DNA of 64,000 nt from Lachnospiraceae bacterium A4 (GCA_000403215.2 KE159527.1:45497-109496); one strand, 5' to 3'. Shown: positions 42,832-51,986, counted from the stretch's first letter. A program made the numbers and translations. The notes: generated by a model from the letters alone, not told the origin.

Positions 42832-44154
42832 CTATACCACCACTAATATCAATAGAATCACAAACAACACGATGATCGCCGCCAAGGTCAGCAGACCGGC
42901 AATCGCGCCTTTTTTACATGCCGAATAATTGCGGTAATAATGAAAATGTTTGAATACAAATGCTGCGATCAATCCTAATATTGGAAGCAAAAATGACAAA
43001 ATCTTATACCATATGCTTCCCGTATCATGCACTGGTGCTTTCAAAAATTCATCTTCTGAAGCGGACAGTTCGTTGGCGTTCTTTTCCTGCGAACGCTTCT
43101 GTGCCTGCGGTGCGTCCGGGTCTACAATGTTGATGGACTTGAGCGGCACACCCTTTTCACGTATCGCCCGATACTCCTCAATTTCCTTTTTATTTCCATA
43201 CACAAAATGATCGTGCCCAATATTGACAAGCTCTGGCTGGTCTGTACTGTAATCATGCATCGAAGGATCATACGTATAAAGCACTTTATTTTTTTCAAGC
43301 TTCGGATCTGGAATCGGAATCGCAGAAATCAGTGAGTGTGTGTATGGATGCAGCGGAAATTCAAACAATTCGTCCGCCTCTGCAATCTCCACGATATTTC
43401 CTTTATAAATAACGCCAATCCGGTCAGAAATAAACCGTACAATAGACAAGTCATGCGCAATGAACAAATACGTGACATTCTTTTCAACCTGAAATTTTTT
43501 GAGCAAGTTCAGTACCTGCGCTCTAATCGACACATCGAGCGCAGAAATCGGCTCATCTGCCACAACAAGCTCTGGCTCCATAACCATCGCACGCGCAAGC
43601 CCGATTCTCTGCCGCTGTCCGCCTGAAAACTCATGGGGATAGCGCGTCAAATGCTCTGGCAGCAAGCCCACCTCATTGATCATTTCCTCAACTTTGCGGA
43701 CGCGGTCCGCTTCATTCTCATATAAATGAAAGTTGTACAAGCCCTCTGACACGATATAATCTACGGTCGCACGCTCATTGAGCGATGCCGCAGGGTCCTG
43801 AAAGACCATCTGAATATTTCGAATGACCTCTCTGTCCAGCGAATGTGGAATCTTTCCTGAAATGCGGACTCCCTTATATTGAATCTCACCGCTGGCACAG
43901 GGATTGACACGAATGACCGCCCTTCCGACTGTCGTCTTGCCTGAGCCTGACTCTCCTACCAGCGAAAATGTTTCCCCCTTGTAAATGTCAAAGCTGGCAT
44001 TCTTGACAGCCTTGACAGCACTGTCACCCTTGCCAAAGGTAATATCTACATTTTTGACGGATAATAAGATCTCTTTGCCATTTTTTTCATCAATTGGACC
44101 GTGTTCCGGCAAATGAGACACGCGTCCTGAAGTTTTCTGATTTAGGTTTGACAC
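42832..44154 (-). CDS. oppF: Oligopeptide ABC transporter ATPase (OppF) with C-terminal membrane extension
   Basis: A 440-residue ATPase of the Opp/Dpp importer. Walker [21 protein letters not shown], signature [10 protein letters not shown], Walker [13 protein letters not shown] and H-loop IAHDLS are all intact, and the oligopeptide C-terminal region ([16 protein letters not shown]) is present. Normal OppF is about 320 residues; here about 100 are added, ending in two hydrophobic helices ([17 protein letters not shown] and [19 protein letters not shown]), so this ATPase may be membrane-anchored on its own. The start is GTG with AGGAG upstream, 12 bp after oppD. Confidence 0.92.
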   Translation of the reverse strand: MSNLNQKTSGRVSHLPEHGPIDEKNGKEILLSVKNVDITFGKGDSAVKAVKNASFDIYKGETFSLVGESGSGKTTVGRAVIRVNPCASGEIQYKGVRISGKIPHSLDREVIRNIQMVFQDPAASLNERATVDYIVSEGLYNFHLYENEADRVRKVEEMINEVGLLPEHLTRYPHEFSGGQRQRIGLARAMVMEPELVVADEPISALDVSIRAQVLNLLKKFQVEKNVTYLFIAHDLSIVRFISDRIGVIYKGNIVEIAEADELFEFPLHPYTHSLISAIPIPDPKLEKNKVLYTYDPSMHDYSTDQPELVNIGHDHFVYGNKKEIEEYRAIREKGVPLKSINIVDPDAPQAQKRSQEKNANELSASEDEFLKAPVHDTGSIWYKILSFLLPILGLIAAFVFKHFHYYRNYSACKKGAIAGLLTLAAIIVLFVILLILVVV

Positions 44155-44166
44155 GTTCTAAATCTC

Positions 44167-45915
44167 CTATATGTTAAATGCTTTTAATAGTTTCTCGTGA
44201 ATATTCTGAATTGCCTCTGGTTTCTCAACCTTGGGAGAACGCGGGTCCAAAAGCCAAGTCTTTGCGTAGTGCGTATCGCTGACCTTGAACATTGGCGGCT
44301 CCTTCAAAGTATCAATCTTCATGCAATATGGATTACGCGGTGCAAACGCATCTCCCACAACCTTATTGTACAGAGAAGGCGGTGTTCCATTGATGGAGTA
44401 CAGCTTTGTATTCTTCTCCGCAAGCTGCGGCATGGACGATAGCAATGCCCATGTGTAGGGATGTCTTGGATCATAGAAAATCTCATCGACAGATGCAAGC
44501 TCTATAATCTGTCCCGCATACACGACTGCAACGCGGTCAGCAATATTCGCGACAACGCCAAGGTCATGTGTGATAAATACAATCGTATAATTAAATTCTT
44601 TCTGCAAATCTTTTAGGAGCTTTAAAATCTGTGCCTGAATCGTAACATCCAGTGCCGTTGTAGGCTCATCGCAGATTAAAATCTTAGGCTGGCAGGACAG
44701 CGCGATCGCTATGACAATTCTCTGCCGCATACCGCCAGAATACTGAAATGGATAATCATCAAAACGCGCCTCAGCATTTGGGATTCCCACCTTCTTCATC
44801 AAATCCAGCGCTTTTGCGCGCGCCTCGGACTCTGTCACATCCTGATGCTTCATGATGATTGATGTAATCTGCTTCCCAATCGTGATAATTGGATTCAACG
44901 ATGTCATAGGGTCCTGAAATACCGTCGCGATCTTCTTGCCGCGGATTTGATACCAGTCCTTAGCATACTTAACATTCGCAAGATTCAGCACACAAGTTCC
45001 GTGCAGTTTGTCCGCTGTCTCATCCAGATATTTCACGCGGAAAGCTACCTTGTCAAAAACGGCATTTCTCTGCGCATCATCAGACAAATCAACACCTGTC
45101 TCCATCGCCGTCTTTAACGCTGACAACAACTTGTTCAACAGCTTTACACGCTTTGTAAAACTATATCTTCCGATGGAGAGATACACCTCCTTGGCAAGAA
45201 CTTCGTTGCGCTTTTTTGTATTCTCTGAGATACTTCCCTTGACCGCAGCATCATACTTTGTCTTTAATTCTGACATCTTGGTATCGTACTGTTTCCTATA
45301 TGCCGTATCGTTTTTAAGACGCGTCTCCGCTGCCTTCTCCATCGCGATTCGTTCTTTTAATAACTTTTTAATCTCTTTCTCCATTTCCTTGATCGAATTA
45401 GAGAGCTCTTTGATCTTCGCTTTTTCTGTCTTGGGGTCTAACGTCTGTTTTAGATTAAACGTCTCTGTTTTCCTGATTCCCAGCTCTGCGATTGCCTTGT
45501 CGCTCGCCTCGCCCTCCTCTTTGCTGATACCTGCCTTTTCCCGGCGCTCAGCCTTCAAAGCTTCCATCTCTTTGTAGATATCAACACCGAGTTCATAATG
45601 AGAATACGCGTTTAATTTGGTCAGCGCATGGTCAATCATCTGCTTCGAGACAGATGTTTTCCTGACAAGGGTATCCGCCAAATCTTCGTCATGAAAAAGA
45701 ATACTGCCATTGTCAATATAACCATTGCTGTCCAGCATTCCGGCAAACGTCTTGGTAAATACAGATTTACCAGAACCGGATTCCCCCACGATCGCAATTG
45801 ATTCATTCTCATAAATATCAAGTGAAACGCCGCGGATTGCTGTCAAACGCTTTCCGCGCACGCGAAATTTAACTTCCAAATCCTTGATTGATAATAATAC
45901 TTTTTTATTTTTCAT
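44167..45915 (-). CDS. oppD: Oligopeptide ABC transporter ATPase (OppD) with about 240-residue internal insertion
   Basis: A 582-residue OppD; the usual length is about 330-350. Walker A GESGSGKS at 44-51 is followed by residues 83-322 that have no counterpart in ordinary OppD: a charged, Lys/Glu-rich helical stretch (KEMEALKAERREK, SNSIKEMEKEIKKLL, KMSELKTKYDAAV) predicted as coiled coil. Then the ATPase resumes with IATVFQDPMTSLNP (Q334), signature YSGGMRQRI, Walker B ILICDEPTTALD and FITHDLG, so the enzyme core is intact. The insert lies between Walker A and the Q-loop, on the side facing the permease arms. First ATPase in the cluster, 12 bp after oppC. Confidence 0.93.
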   Translation of the reverse strand: MKNKKVLLSIKDLEVKFRVRGKRLTAIRGVSLDIYENESIAIVGESGSGKSVFTKTFAGMLDSNGYIDNGSILFHDEDLADTLVRKTSVSKQMIDHALTKLNAYSHYELGVDIYKEMEALKAERREKAGISKEEGEASDKAIAELGIRKTETFNLKQTLDPKTEKAKIKELSNSIKEMEKEIKKLLKERIAMEKAAETRLKNDTAYRKQYDTKMSELKTKYDAAVKGSISENTKKRNEVLAKEVYLSIGRYSFTKRVKLLNKLLSALKTAMETGVDLSDDAQRNAVFDKVAFRVKYLDETADKLHGTCVLNLANVKYAKDWYQIRGKKIATVFQDPMTSLNPIITIGKQITSIIMKHQDVTESEARAKALDLMKKVGIPNAEARFDDYPFQYSGGMRQRIVIAIALSCQPKILICDEPTTALDVTIQAQILKLLKDLQKEFNYTIVFITHDLGVVANIADRVAVVYAGQIIELASVDEIFYDPRHPYTWALLSSMPQLAEKNTKLYSINGTPPSLYNKVVGDAFAPRNPYCMKIDTLKEPPMFKVSDTHYAKTWLLDPRSPKVEKPEAIQNIHEKLLKAFNI

Positions 45916-45927
45916 TCTGTCCCCCGC

Positions 45928-46944
45928 CTACATGTGTGTTCTCGGATCGGATGCATCACCAAGGTTCTGCCCAACCACATACAATACAATCGTAATAATT
46001 GAAGCTACGGCAACCGGACTCCAGAACTCGAAGCCCCAGCCGGGGGTCAGCATCGCACTCTCCGCCTCGAATATCAATCTGCCTAGTGACATCTCTTTCA
46101 GTCCCATTCCGATATATGCAAGAAACACCTCATAGGAAATATAGGAAGGAATCTCTGTCGCTGCAAGTGTCACAACGATTGAAGTCATAAACGGCAAAAT
46201 ATTTTTCATCGCAATGCGAATCGTGGATGTACCCAGACATCTTGAAGCCAGATTGTATTCTCTGTCACGGATAATGACAACCTGTGTACGGATAAAGTAC
46301 GCGATCATCAGCCATCCAGTAATCGTCATCGCAAACACCATCGTCCAGAAACCGGCTGAAAAGATCATGACCATAACAGAAATCACTAAAATATATGGCA
46401 GATTCGCAATAATGTTATAGACAATCATCATCACATTGTCAACTTTTTTGGAGAAGCCCCAGATCGCACCTACCAGCACGCCGACGGTCATGTTGATCAG
46501 CGCAACAATCAAAGCCAGCGAAATAGAAATCTGAGAGCCATACCAGATTGCGTCAAAGGTTGACTGACCTGCTGCACCTGCACCCAAAAGCCAGTGAATA
46601 CTAAAGCCAAACTTGTCAATTGCCGCCTTTGGCGTCAAATGCTTCGCAGAGGCATTGAGCAGATTGCCAAACTTATCATACTCTACAAATATTGGATACA
46701 GATATGCCATCAATACAATCAAGCCTAGCAGACTCAGCATCACGATATTAATCTTTTTGCGAAAGAAAACGCGGAAAACTGACTGCCAGTAAGAGTACCT
46801 TGGCGCTGTAATCTTCTCTGACTCCAAATCACTGTGATTAATCACAGAAAAAAGCTCTTCGTCAGACATTCCTTCCGTGAGATCGGGTTCTTTCAAATCG
46901 TTCATATCCACACTCACGTGTCCATGTTTAAAATCTACATTCAT
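45928..46944 (-). CDS. oppC: Oligopeptide ABC transporter permease OppC
   Basis: A 338-residue permease. An acidic cytoplasmic N-terminus (about 58 residues), a first helix (NIVMLSLLGLIVLMAYLYPIF), an extracytoplasmic loop, then the five-helix BPD_transp core with the coupling segment EYNLASRCLGTSTIRIAMKN-like (EAA loop, here LASRCLGTSTIRIAMKNILP). It partners OppB to form the membrane pore. It is preceded by a small GC hairpin and a GGGAG site. Length is close to normal, in contrast to OppB, OppD and OppF. Confidence 0.93.
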   Translation of the reverse strand: MNVDFKHGHVSVDMNDLKEPDLTEGMSDEELFSVINHSDLESEKITAPRYSYWQSVFRVFFRKKINIVMLSLLGLIVLMAYLYPIFVEYDKFGNLLNASAKHLTPKAAIDKFGFSIHWLLGAGAAGQSTFDAIWYGSQISISLALIVALINMTVGVLVGAIWGFSKKVDNVMMIVYNIIANLPYILVISVMVMIFSAGFWTMVFAMTITGWLMIAYFIRTQVVIIRDREYNLASRCLGTSTIRIAMKNILPFMTSIVVTLAATEIPSYISYEVFLAYIGMGLKEMSLGRLIFEAESAMLTPGWGFEFWSPVAVASIITIVLYVVGQNLGDASDPRTHM

Positions 46945-46957
46945 ATTAATCTCCCAT

Positions 46958-46972
46958 GCCGCCGCTGGCGGC
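46958..46972. other. Intercistronic hairpin between oppB and oppC
   Basis: GCCGCC, loop GCT, GGCGGC, a short GC-rich stem just before the oppC ribosome site. It has no U-run, so more likely an mRNA stability or translation element than a terminator. Confidence 0.5.
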
Positions 46973-46983
46973 CCTAATCCTTG

Positions 46984-48555
46984 TTACCGCTCTTTACTTG
47001 AGAAAGAAATTCTGGGATCAACCATAGACATCAGCACGTCACCCAAAATAATCGCTACCACACTCAAAATCGCATAGAATAAGGAAACACCGACAATAAC
47101 GCCATTGTCGTACTTGTTGATCGCCTCTGTCAGCAAGTTACCTGCACCGGGAACAACATACACACGCTCTGTAATGATCGCACCTGTCAGACAACCCAGT
47201 ACGCTCGCCGGAATACCATGTATAATAGGAATCGACGCATTCTTTAATATATGCTTTGAGAAAATCTCTTTCTCAGACAAACCGCCTGCTCTGGCAAACT
47301 TTACATAGTCGGAGTTCATCTGATCAATCATATAGCGGCGAAGCCATTTCATCAAATTGGCAACTTGCGGAAGCGCAAGCGAAATGATCGGCAGCACATA
47401 CACAAGCCGGTTTGTCGTATCCATGTCAAAAGTAGTAGGAAGCCCCATCTTTCCGCCAATCGCTTTAAACAGGAAAATATACGCCAATGACGGTACTGCA
47501 ATGATAAACACAATATAGAACGTACCAATCTTGTCCAGCAGCTTGTCCTTCTTTCTCGACATAGCAATACCAAGCGGCACGCCGATTAAATATGCAAGCA
47601 CTGTCGCTATAATACCGATCAGGAAGGAATACCCCATCTTGGAAAGTCCGCTCTTCACCGTGTCAACAGAAGTATAATCATCAATATAGCGCGACTCATA
47701 AATCAGACTCGAATGGAGTGAATCTGCCAGATATGTCGCGGAATGCAGATCATCTGCACTCTCCTCCTCTAGTCCCGTCGGATACGTAATCATTGATGCG
47801 ACATAAGACCCCTGCGTCCTTGTCATCGTCGTGAACACATCGATACCCATATTGACAGAATAAGATGTTCCGAGGTTGATTGTCAGCATATTCTGGTGGA
47901 TAAAAGGAAAGGTATTGTCACAGTACAGCAAATACTTATGTCTCGTTCCGTTTCCTATAATTGCCGGTGAAAATTTCTTACCGCCATAAACAGGATCATA
48001 TAAAGTAAAGGAAATACCACGATCTCCCACATCATTTTCAATCTCATTAATATTATCAATCTTAAATATTCCAGCGAAATAACGCCACAGACGGTTAATC
48101 AGAGGAATATCCTTGTAGGCAAAAAGCTGCTGCTGTCCGCCGTTGGCAATCTTTCTCTTGCCCATCATGACAGCATTGAGCCGTTCAATCGTATAGCCCT
48201 GTGCCTTATACTTGTTCTCAAATTTCTCAATATATTCTTTTACCAGCTCGGAATCCTTGTCTGCGGTTCTGCCAAGACTTACCGCGGACTGTCTGGTCTC
48301 CTCATCAATCTCCCCACTTACTGTGAGATCATATAAATAATCAGAGTACGGCACGTAATCAAGATAGCCGTAATCTTCCCATTTTTGGTATTTGTACGTT
48401 ATTTTCTGGTTATTCTGCTGATGATTGTACACGGTGTCCGACGCAAAGATCAGATTCCTGTCCAGCAGGGAATAAATCATGATCATAATCAGCATGACAA
48501 CCACAATCACACAAAGGATTCCATGAAATAAACGTTTTAATAAATATTTTGCCAT
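46984..48555 (-). CDS. oppB: Oligopeptide ABC transporter permease OppB with large extracytoplasmic insertion
   Basis: About 523 residues against roughly 310-330 for ordinary OppB. The first helix is at the N-terminus (LFHGILCVIVVVMLIMIMIY), the permease core resumes at about residue 310 (GYSFLIGIIATVLAYLIGVPLGI) and contains the EAA-like loop YVKFARAGGLSEKEIFSKHILKNA. Between them are about 270 extracytoplasmic residues, some 200 more than usual, with no recognised domain (IENDVGDRGISFTLYDP; YCDNTFPFIHQN). It may form a docking surface for the substrate-binding protein. A GTG at 48567 is an alternative start. Confidence 0.9.
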   Translation of the reverse strand: MAKYLLKRLFHGILCVIVVVMLIMIMIYSLLDRNLIFASDTVYNHQQNNQKITYKYQKWEDYGYLDYVPYSDYLYDLTVSGEIDEETRQSAVSLGRTADKDSELVKEYIEKFENKYKAQGYTIERLNAVMMGKRKIANGGQQQLFAYKDIPLINRLWRYFAGIFKIDNINEIENDVGDRGISFTLYDPVYGGKKFSPAIIGNGTRHKYLLYCDNTFPFIHQNMLTINLGTSYSVNMGIDVFTTMTRTQGSYVASMITYPTGLEEESADDLHSATYLADSLHSSLIYESRYIDDYTSVDTVKSGLSKMGYSFLIGIIATVLAYLIGVPLGIAMSRKKDKLLDKIGTFYIVFIIAVPSLAYIFLFKAIGGKMGLPTTFDMDTTNRLVYVLPIISLALPQVANLMKWLRRYMIDQMNSDYVKFARAGGLSEKEIFSKHILKNASIPIIHGIPASVLGCLTGAIITERVYVVPGAGNLLTEAINKYDNGVIVGVSLFYAILSVVAIILGDVLMSMVDPRISFSSKER

Positions 48556-48583
48556 AAAATCATCCACTCTTTATCCATCACAA

Positions 48584-48603
48584 GGGAATGGTTTCCCATT
48601 CCC
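48584..48603. other. Intercistronic hairpin between oppA and oppB
   Basis: GGGAATGG, a 4-nt loop, CCATTCCC; no following U-run. Hairpins in this place commonly stabilise the abundant binding-protein part of the mRNA and lower downstream expression. Confidence 0.55.
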
Positions 48604-48627
48604 TGCGACAGAATCGTATTACTGGTA

Positions 48628-50880
48628 TTAGAAAATACCAAGACTCTTAGTTACATAACCTGCATAATCAGGTAAGAATGTATCGAGATATGTAGAAGGA
48701 TCACCGAAATCCGGTCCCCATCCTGACACGTCTGTTATGTTGTAGTTTGCTTCATAACCATAGTCTGTGAAATATCCTGTATAATACCATTCATCTGTAT
48801 CATTTCCGGGTACTAATGTAATAATAACTTCTCCGTCCAAAGAAGCCTCAATGGACTGCTTGTATGCGTTTGCCATATTTGTGAACATTTCGTTGTTCTG
48901 AGGATATGGCAGATCAAGCTTCACAGGATTCTCCTTGTCGATCACAACGCCCTGTGCTGCAAGCTGCTCTTTTGCCTTTGCCAGATACTCTTTTGCTGCA
49001 TCTGGATTATACCAGCCGTCAAATCCGTCGCCGCTTGCCAGACTTTCGTCATAAACCTTGATAGGAATACCGTCCGCATCAAGCTGGGCCTGCATCACTT
49101 CACCATAATAAGTACCTGCCGGGAACGATGTCTCTGTACCGTTGATATCAACAGTCACATCTTCCTCAATCGTGACGAAGGTTGCCGGTGTATAAGAATT
49201 TCTAAGTCCTGTGTACTTCAAATCCTCTCCGACTCTCTGCGCATATCTTGCTGCCCTGTCGGTCGCAAAGGTCACTGCAAGACGGAAATCCGTGTTGCCA
49301 AGCGCTGCATTTGCTCTGCTCTTCTCCTCCTCTGTCTGCTGTGACACAACCTTTGTGGAATCATTTGCATTCGCATATGCTGTACGGTACAGGTTGTAAT
49401 AGTTGCAGTATGTTGTACCCTCTGTGTCTGTCGTATAGCCGTATTTCTGGAACCATTCATCTGCCTTTGCCGCTTCCAGTGTCGCAGCGTTCAAGCCTGT
49501 TCCGTCAACGGTAGCTGATTTCAGGTCATTGTAGATTTTCAATGTATCTGAACCATCCTCGTATGGCCATGTAAGCGTCTTGATATTGATATTATCTTTA
49601 TTCCAGTAGGTCTCATTTGCTGAGAATACGATAATGTTCTTTGATGTAAAGTTTGTCACCAGATAAGGACCGCAGTATGCGATGTTGTTTGGTGTCTGTC
49701 CATACGTATAATCCGCTGCGGAAGCATCAAATTCCATACCGAACTTGCCGCCCTGTGACTCATAGAAGGAACGATTCATCGGCGCAAATACACTGTAGCT
49801 GAGCATTGTCAGGAAATACGGTGTCGGCGCTTCGAGTGTATATTGCAGCGTGTGGTCATCGATCGCCTTGACACCAACCTCATTAAAATCTGTAATCTCA
49901 TTGTTGATGTATCCAGTAGCATTCTCGAGCACACCGTCAACCAAGAACTCCAGTCCGCCCATCGCATCCATCATGTGCTGCATTCCTGCAACCCAGTCAT
50001 CCGCTGTGACATCTGCCACTTTTCTTCCCTGAGAATCAACCCACACAGCACCCTCGCGGATATGGAACGTATAGGTCAGTCCATCGTCAGAGATCTCATA
50101 GCTCTCAGCCAAAGCGGGCTGAAGCACGTTCTCCATATCATACTCCATCAGTCCGTCAAAAGTATTGACAATGGCTTCGCTGTCTGCGGACTGGCTTGTA
50201 GCAAGTACATCCCATGTCGTAGGATCTGTATTGTAAAGGTTATAATTATATGTATCCTTCAACTCATATCCTTTGTCTGTCAAATATGTCTTAACCCATT
50301 CCTCATAGGTGCCTGAACCTTTGAGCTCTGCCCAATTTGCGCGAATCTCGGCGATATCCTCCTTGGCAATCGGCTCTGTAGTGACAACATAGTTGTGGAA
50401 ACGCTGATTGTCATTGCCCCACATCACTGTGGACTTCGTGTTCGGTGCAACGCGGGAAATGGAATAATTTCCTCCCTTCGTATGGTCAGGCACCAACACA
50501 CCTGACTTGATCAGTTTTGCCTCTGCGATCGCCATCTTGGCATATCTGAGCGGAACATTCTCAAGCTCTGCCTTCGCCTCTTGGTAATACTCATAAAATT
50601 CACCAAGATTCTGCTCATAGAGATATGATGAACGCTCATCATGCTCCATAGCCCCCAGTTCCTCCATGCTCAGCACCGTAGTGTCTGCTTCCTCTCCTTC
50701 TGTTGTTGTCTCGTCCTCTGCGGTCTCTGTTCCTGCCTGCTCTGTATTGTTGCTATTATCTGCTACAGGTGTATCTGTAGCCGGTGTATCAGAACCGCCC
50801 TTGGAACCACAGCCTGCCAGAGAACCGGCAATCATTGTTCCTGCCAATAATACGGCAAGAATCCGTTTTCTGTTTTCCAT
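48628..50880 (-). CDS. oppA: Oligopeptide-binding lipoprotein (OppA-like)
   Basis: A 750-residue family-5 solute-binding lipoprotein. Signal with lipobox SLAGCG, then a Thr/Glu-rich linker of about 45 residues and an extra N-terminal domain before the usual start (YNLYNTDPTTWDVLATSQSADSE corresponds to the first strand of the family). Core features are LQPALAESYEISDDGLTYTFHIREGAVW in sections and TADDWVAGMQHMMD. The protein ends at GWGPDFGDPSTYLDTFLP plus 15 residues, where many OppA proteins still have a C-terminal stretch; it may lack the last part of lobe I. AAGGAGG site, strong upstream promoter, first gene of oppABCDF. Confidence 0.93.
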   Translation of the reverse strand: MENRKRILAVLLAGTMIAGSLAGCGSKGGSDTPATDTPVADNSNNTEQAGTETAEDETTTEGEEADTTVLSMEELGAMEHDERSSYLYEQNLGEFYEYYQEAKAELENVPLRYAKMAIAEAKLIKSGVLVPDHTKGGNYSISRVAPNTKSTVMWGNDNQRFHNYVVTTEPIAKEDIAEIRANWAELKGSGTYEEWVKTYLTDKGYELKDTYNYNLYNTDPTTWDVLATSQSADSEAIVNTFDGLMEYDMENVLQPALAESYEISDDGLTYTFHIREGAVWVDSQGRKVADVTADDWVAGMQHMMDAMGGLEFLVDGVLENATGYINNEITDFNEVGVKAIDDHTLQYTLEAPTPYFLTMLSYSVFAPMNRSFYESQGGKFGMEFDASAADYTYGQTPNNIAYCGPYLVTNFTSKNIIVFSANETYWNKDNINIKTLTWPYEDGSDTLKIYNDLKSATVDGTGLNAATLEAAKADEWFQKYGYTTDTEGTTYCNYYNLYRTAYANANDSTKVVSQQTEEEKSRANAALGNTDFRLAVTFATDRAARYAQRVGEDLKYTGLRNSYTPATFVTIEEDVTVDINGTETSFPAGTYYGEVMQAQLDADGIPIKVYDESLASGDGFDGWYNPDAAKEYLAKAKEQLAAQGVVIDKENPVKLDLPYPQNNEMFTNMANAYKQSIEASLDGEVIITLVPGNDTDEWYYTGYFTDYGYEANYNITDVSGWGPDFGDPSTYLDTFLPDYAGYVTKSLGIF

Positions 50881-51011
50881 AATACTTTTAACCTCCTTAT
50901 AGTTATCTATGTTTTAACCTATTTATAAGGTAAAAACCTGCTTAAAAAAGTAAAAAAGTGCCTATGAACGCCATTGTCCACTGCACTCAAAACCTATCAT
51001 CTTCTCTTTCA

Positions 51012-51051
51012 GCATAAGCTTACGCTTTAGTTTGCTAAAGTTAGTTTATGC
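51012..51051. promoter_or_regulatory. Leader hairpin of the opp transcript
   Basis: Nested dyads: CTTTAG-TTTG-CTAAAG inside GCATAA...TTATGC, in the first 50 bases of the predicted opp mRNA. It has no U-run. A leader stem this close to the 5' end may protect the mRNA or bind a regulator. Confidence 0.45.
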
Positions 51052-51065
51052 GACATGACTATTTA

Positions 51066-51094
51066 ATTATACTTATAATGAAAAAATTTGTCAA
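51066..51094 (-). promoter_or_regulatory. Consensus promoter of the opp operon
   Basis: On the minus strand TTGACA (51089-51094), exactly 17 bp, TATAAT (51066-51071), a perfect vegetative promoter. Predicted start near 51059 gives a leader of about 180 nt before oppA. Confidence 0.85.
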
Positions 51095-51173
51095 TAGTCT
51101 TACTGCGTATGACATTCTAATTTGCTGTAACACTATATTCCAATTTTGACTTTTTTTATGCAAGAATACCTAT

Positions 51174-51218
51174 AATATACGGAAATAAATTCATTCTATT
51201 CATTTATTTCCGTATATT
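51174..51218. repeat. Perfect 17-bp inverted repeat between ung and opp
   Basis: AATATACGGAAATAAAT and ATTTATTTCCGTATATT with an 11-nt spacer. It may be the terminator of ung (48 bp after its stop on the minus strand), though no U-run follows. On the plus strand TTGACT (51146-51151) and TATAAT (51171-51176), 19 bp apart, lie just before it, so it could also be the start of a small RNA or a regulator site. The rest of the 385-bp gap holds the opp promoter and leader. Confidence 0.55.
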
Positions 51219-51265
51219 TTGGATATATTAACCAAATTTTAATCCCTCGTGTGACATGTCCAAAT

Positions 51266-51943
51266 TTAAATATTTTCAATCTGCCAGTCAATCGGCTCTA
51301 CTCCGTTTGCCTTCAAAAATTCATTTGCCTGACTAAAATGTTTGCATCCGAAAAATCCATTGTTTGCCGACAGTGGACTTGGATGTGCCGCCTTCAAAAT
51401 CAGATGTTTTGGATTGGTCAGCATCGGAATCTTTTTCTGCGCCGGTTTTCCCCACAGCATATATACAATCGGTCTGTCCTGTGCATTGACCGCCTGAATA
51501 ATGGCGTCTGTAAATTTCTCCCATCCCCTGCCCTGATGAGAATTTGCCTGATGAGCGCGCACCGTAAGCACTGTATTGAGCAGCAGCACTCCCTGATCTG
51601 CCCACTTTTTCAGATATCCGTTATTCGGGATAGAGCAGTCAAGATCTGATTTTAACTCTTTATAGATATTTTGCAGTGAAGGCGGGATCTTTGTCTGGCT
51701 TGGAAGCACAGAAAAGCTAAGCCCATGTGCCTGATCAACATTGTGATAAGGATCTTGTCCGAGCAAAAGCACTTTCACTTTGTCAAGCGGCGTGAAATGC
51801 ATCGCATTAAAAATATCATCCGCAGGCGGAAAAATCAGCGTACTGCTGTATTCATCTTTTACAAATTGATACAACTCCTTATAATAAGGCTTCTGAAATT
51901 CCTCTTGCATTGCATCCAGCCATTCTCCTGTCAACATCGCCAT
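51266..51943 (-). CDS. ung: Uracil-DNA glycosylase
   Basis: A 225-residue family-1 UDG that removes uracil from DNA. Motif A GQDPYHNVDQAHGLSFSV contains the catalytic Asp, NNGYLKKWADQGVLLLNTVLTV follows as expected, and the DNA-binding motif reads HPSPLSA. Lies 43 bp after hisF on the same strand and may be read from the his promoter. Functionally it complements the dUTPase found elsewhere in the window. Confidence 0.96.
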   Translation of the reverse strand: MAMLTGEWLDAMQEEFQKPYYKELYQFVKDEYSSTLIFPPADDIFNAMHFTPLDKVKVLLLGQDPYHNVDQAHGLSFSVLPSQTKIPPSLQNIYKELKSDLDCSIPNNGYLKKWADQGVLLLNTVLTVRAHQANSHQGRGWEKFTDAIIQAVNAQDRPIVYMLWGKPAQKKIPMLTNPKHLILKAAHPSPLSANNGFFGCKHFSQANEFLKANGVEPIDWQIENI

Positions 51944-51986
51944 AATCTTTTCTCCTTTCGTATATCCATGCTTCTTGCATTTATCC

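Noticed and set aside
45008-45577. Plus-strand open frame opposite the OppD insertion
   Set aside because: It mirrors the Lys/Glu-rich insert as a Ser/Phe-rich complement, a typical shadow with no start site.
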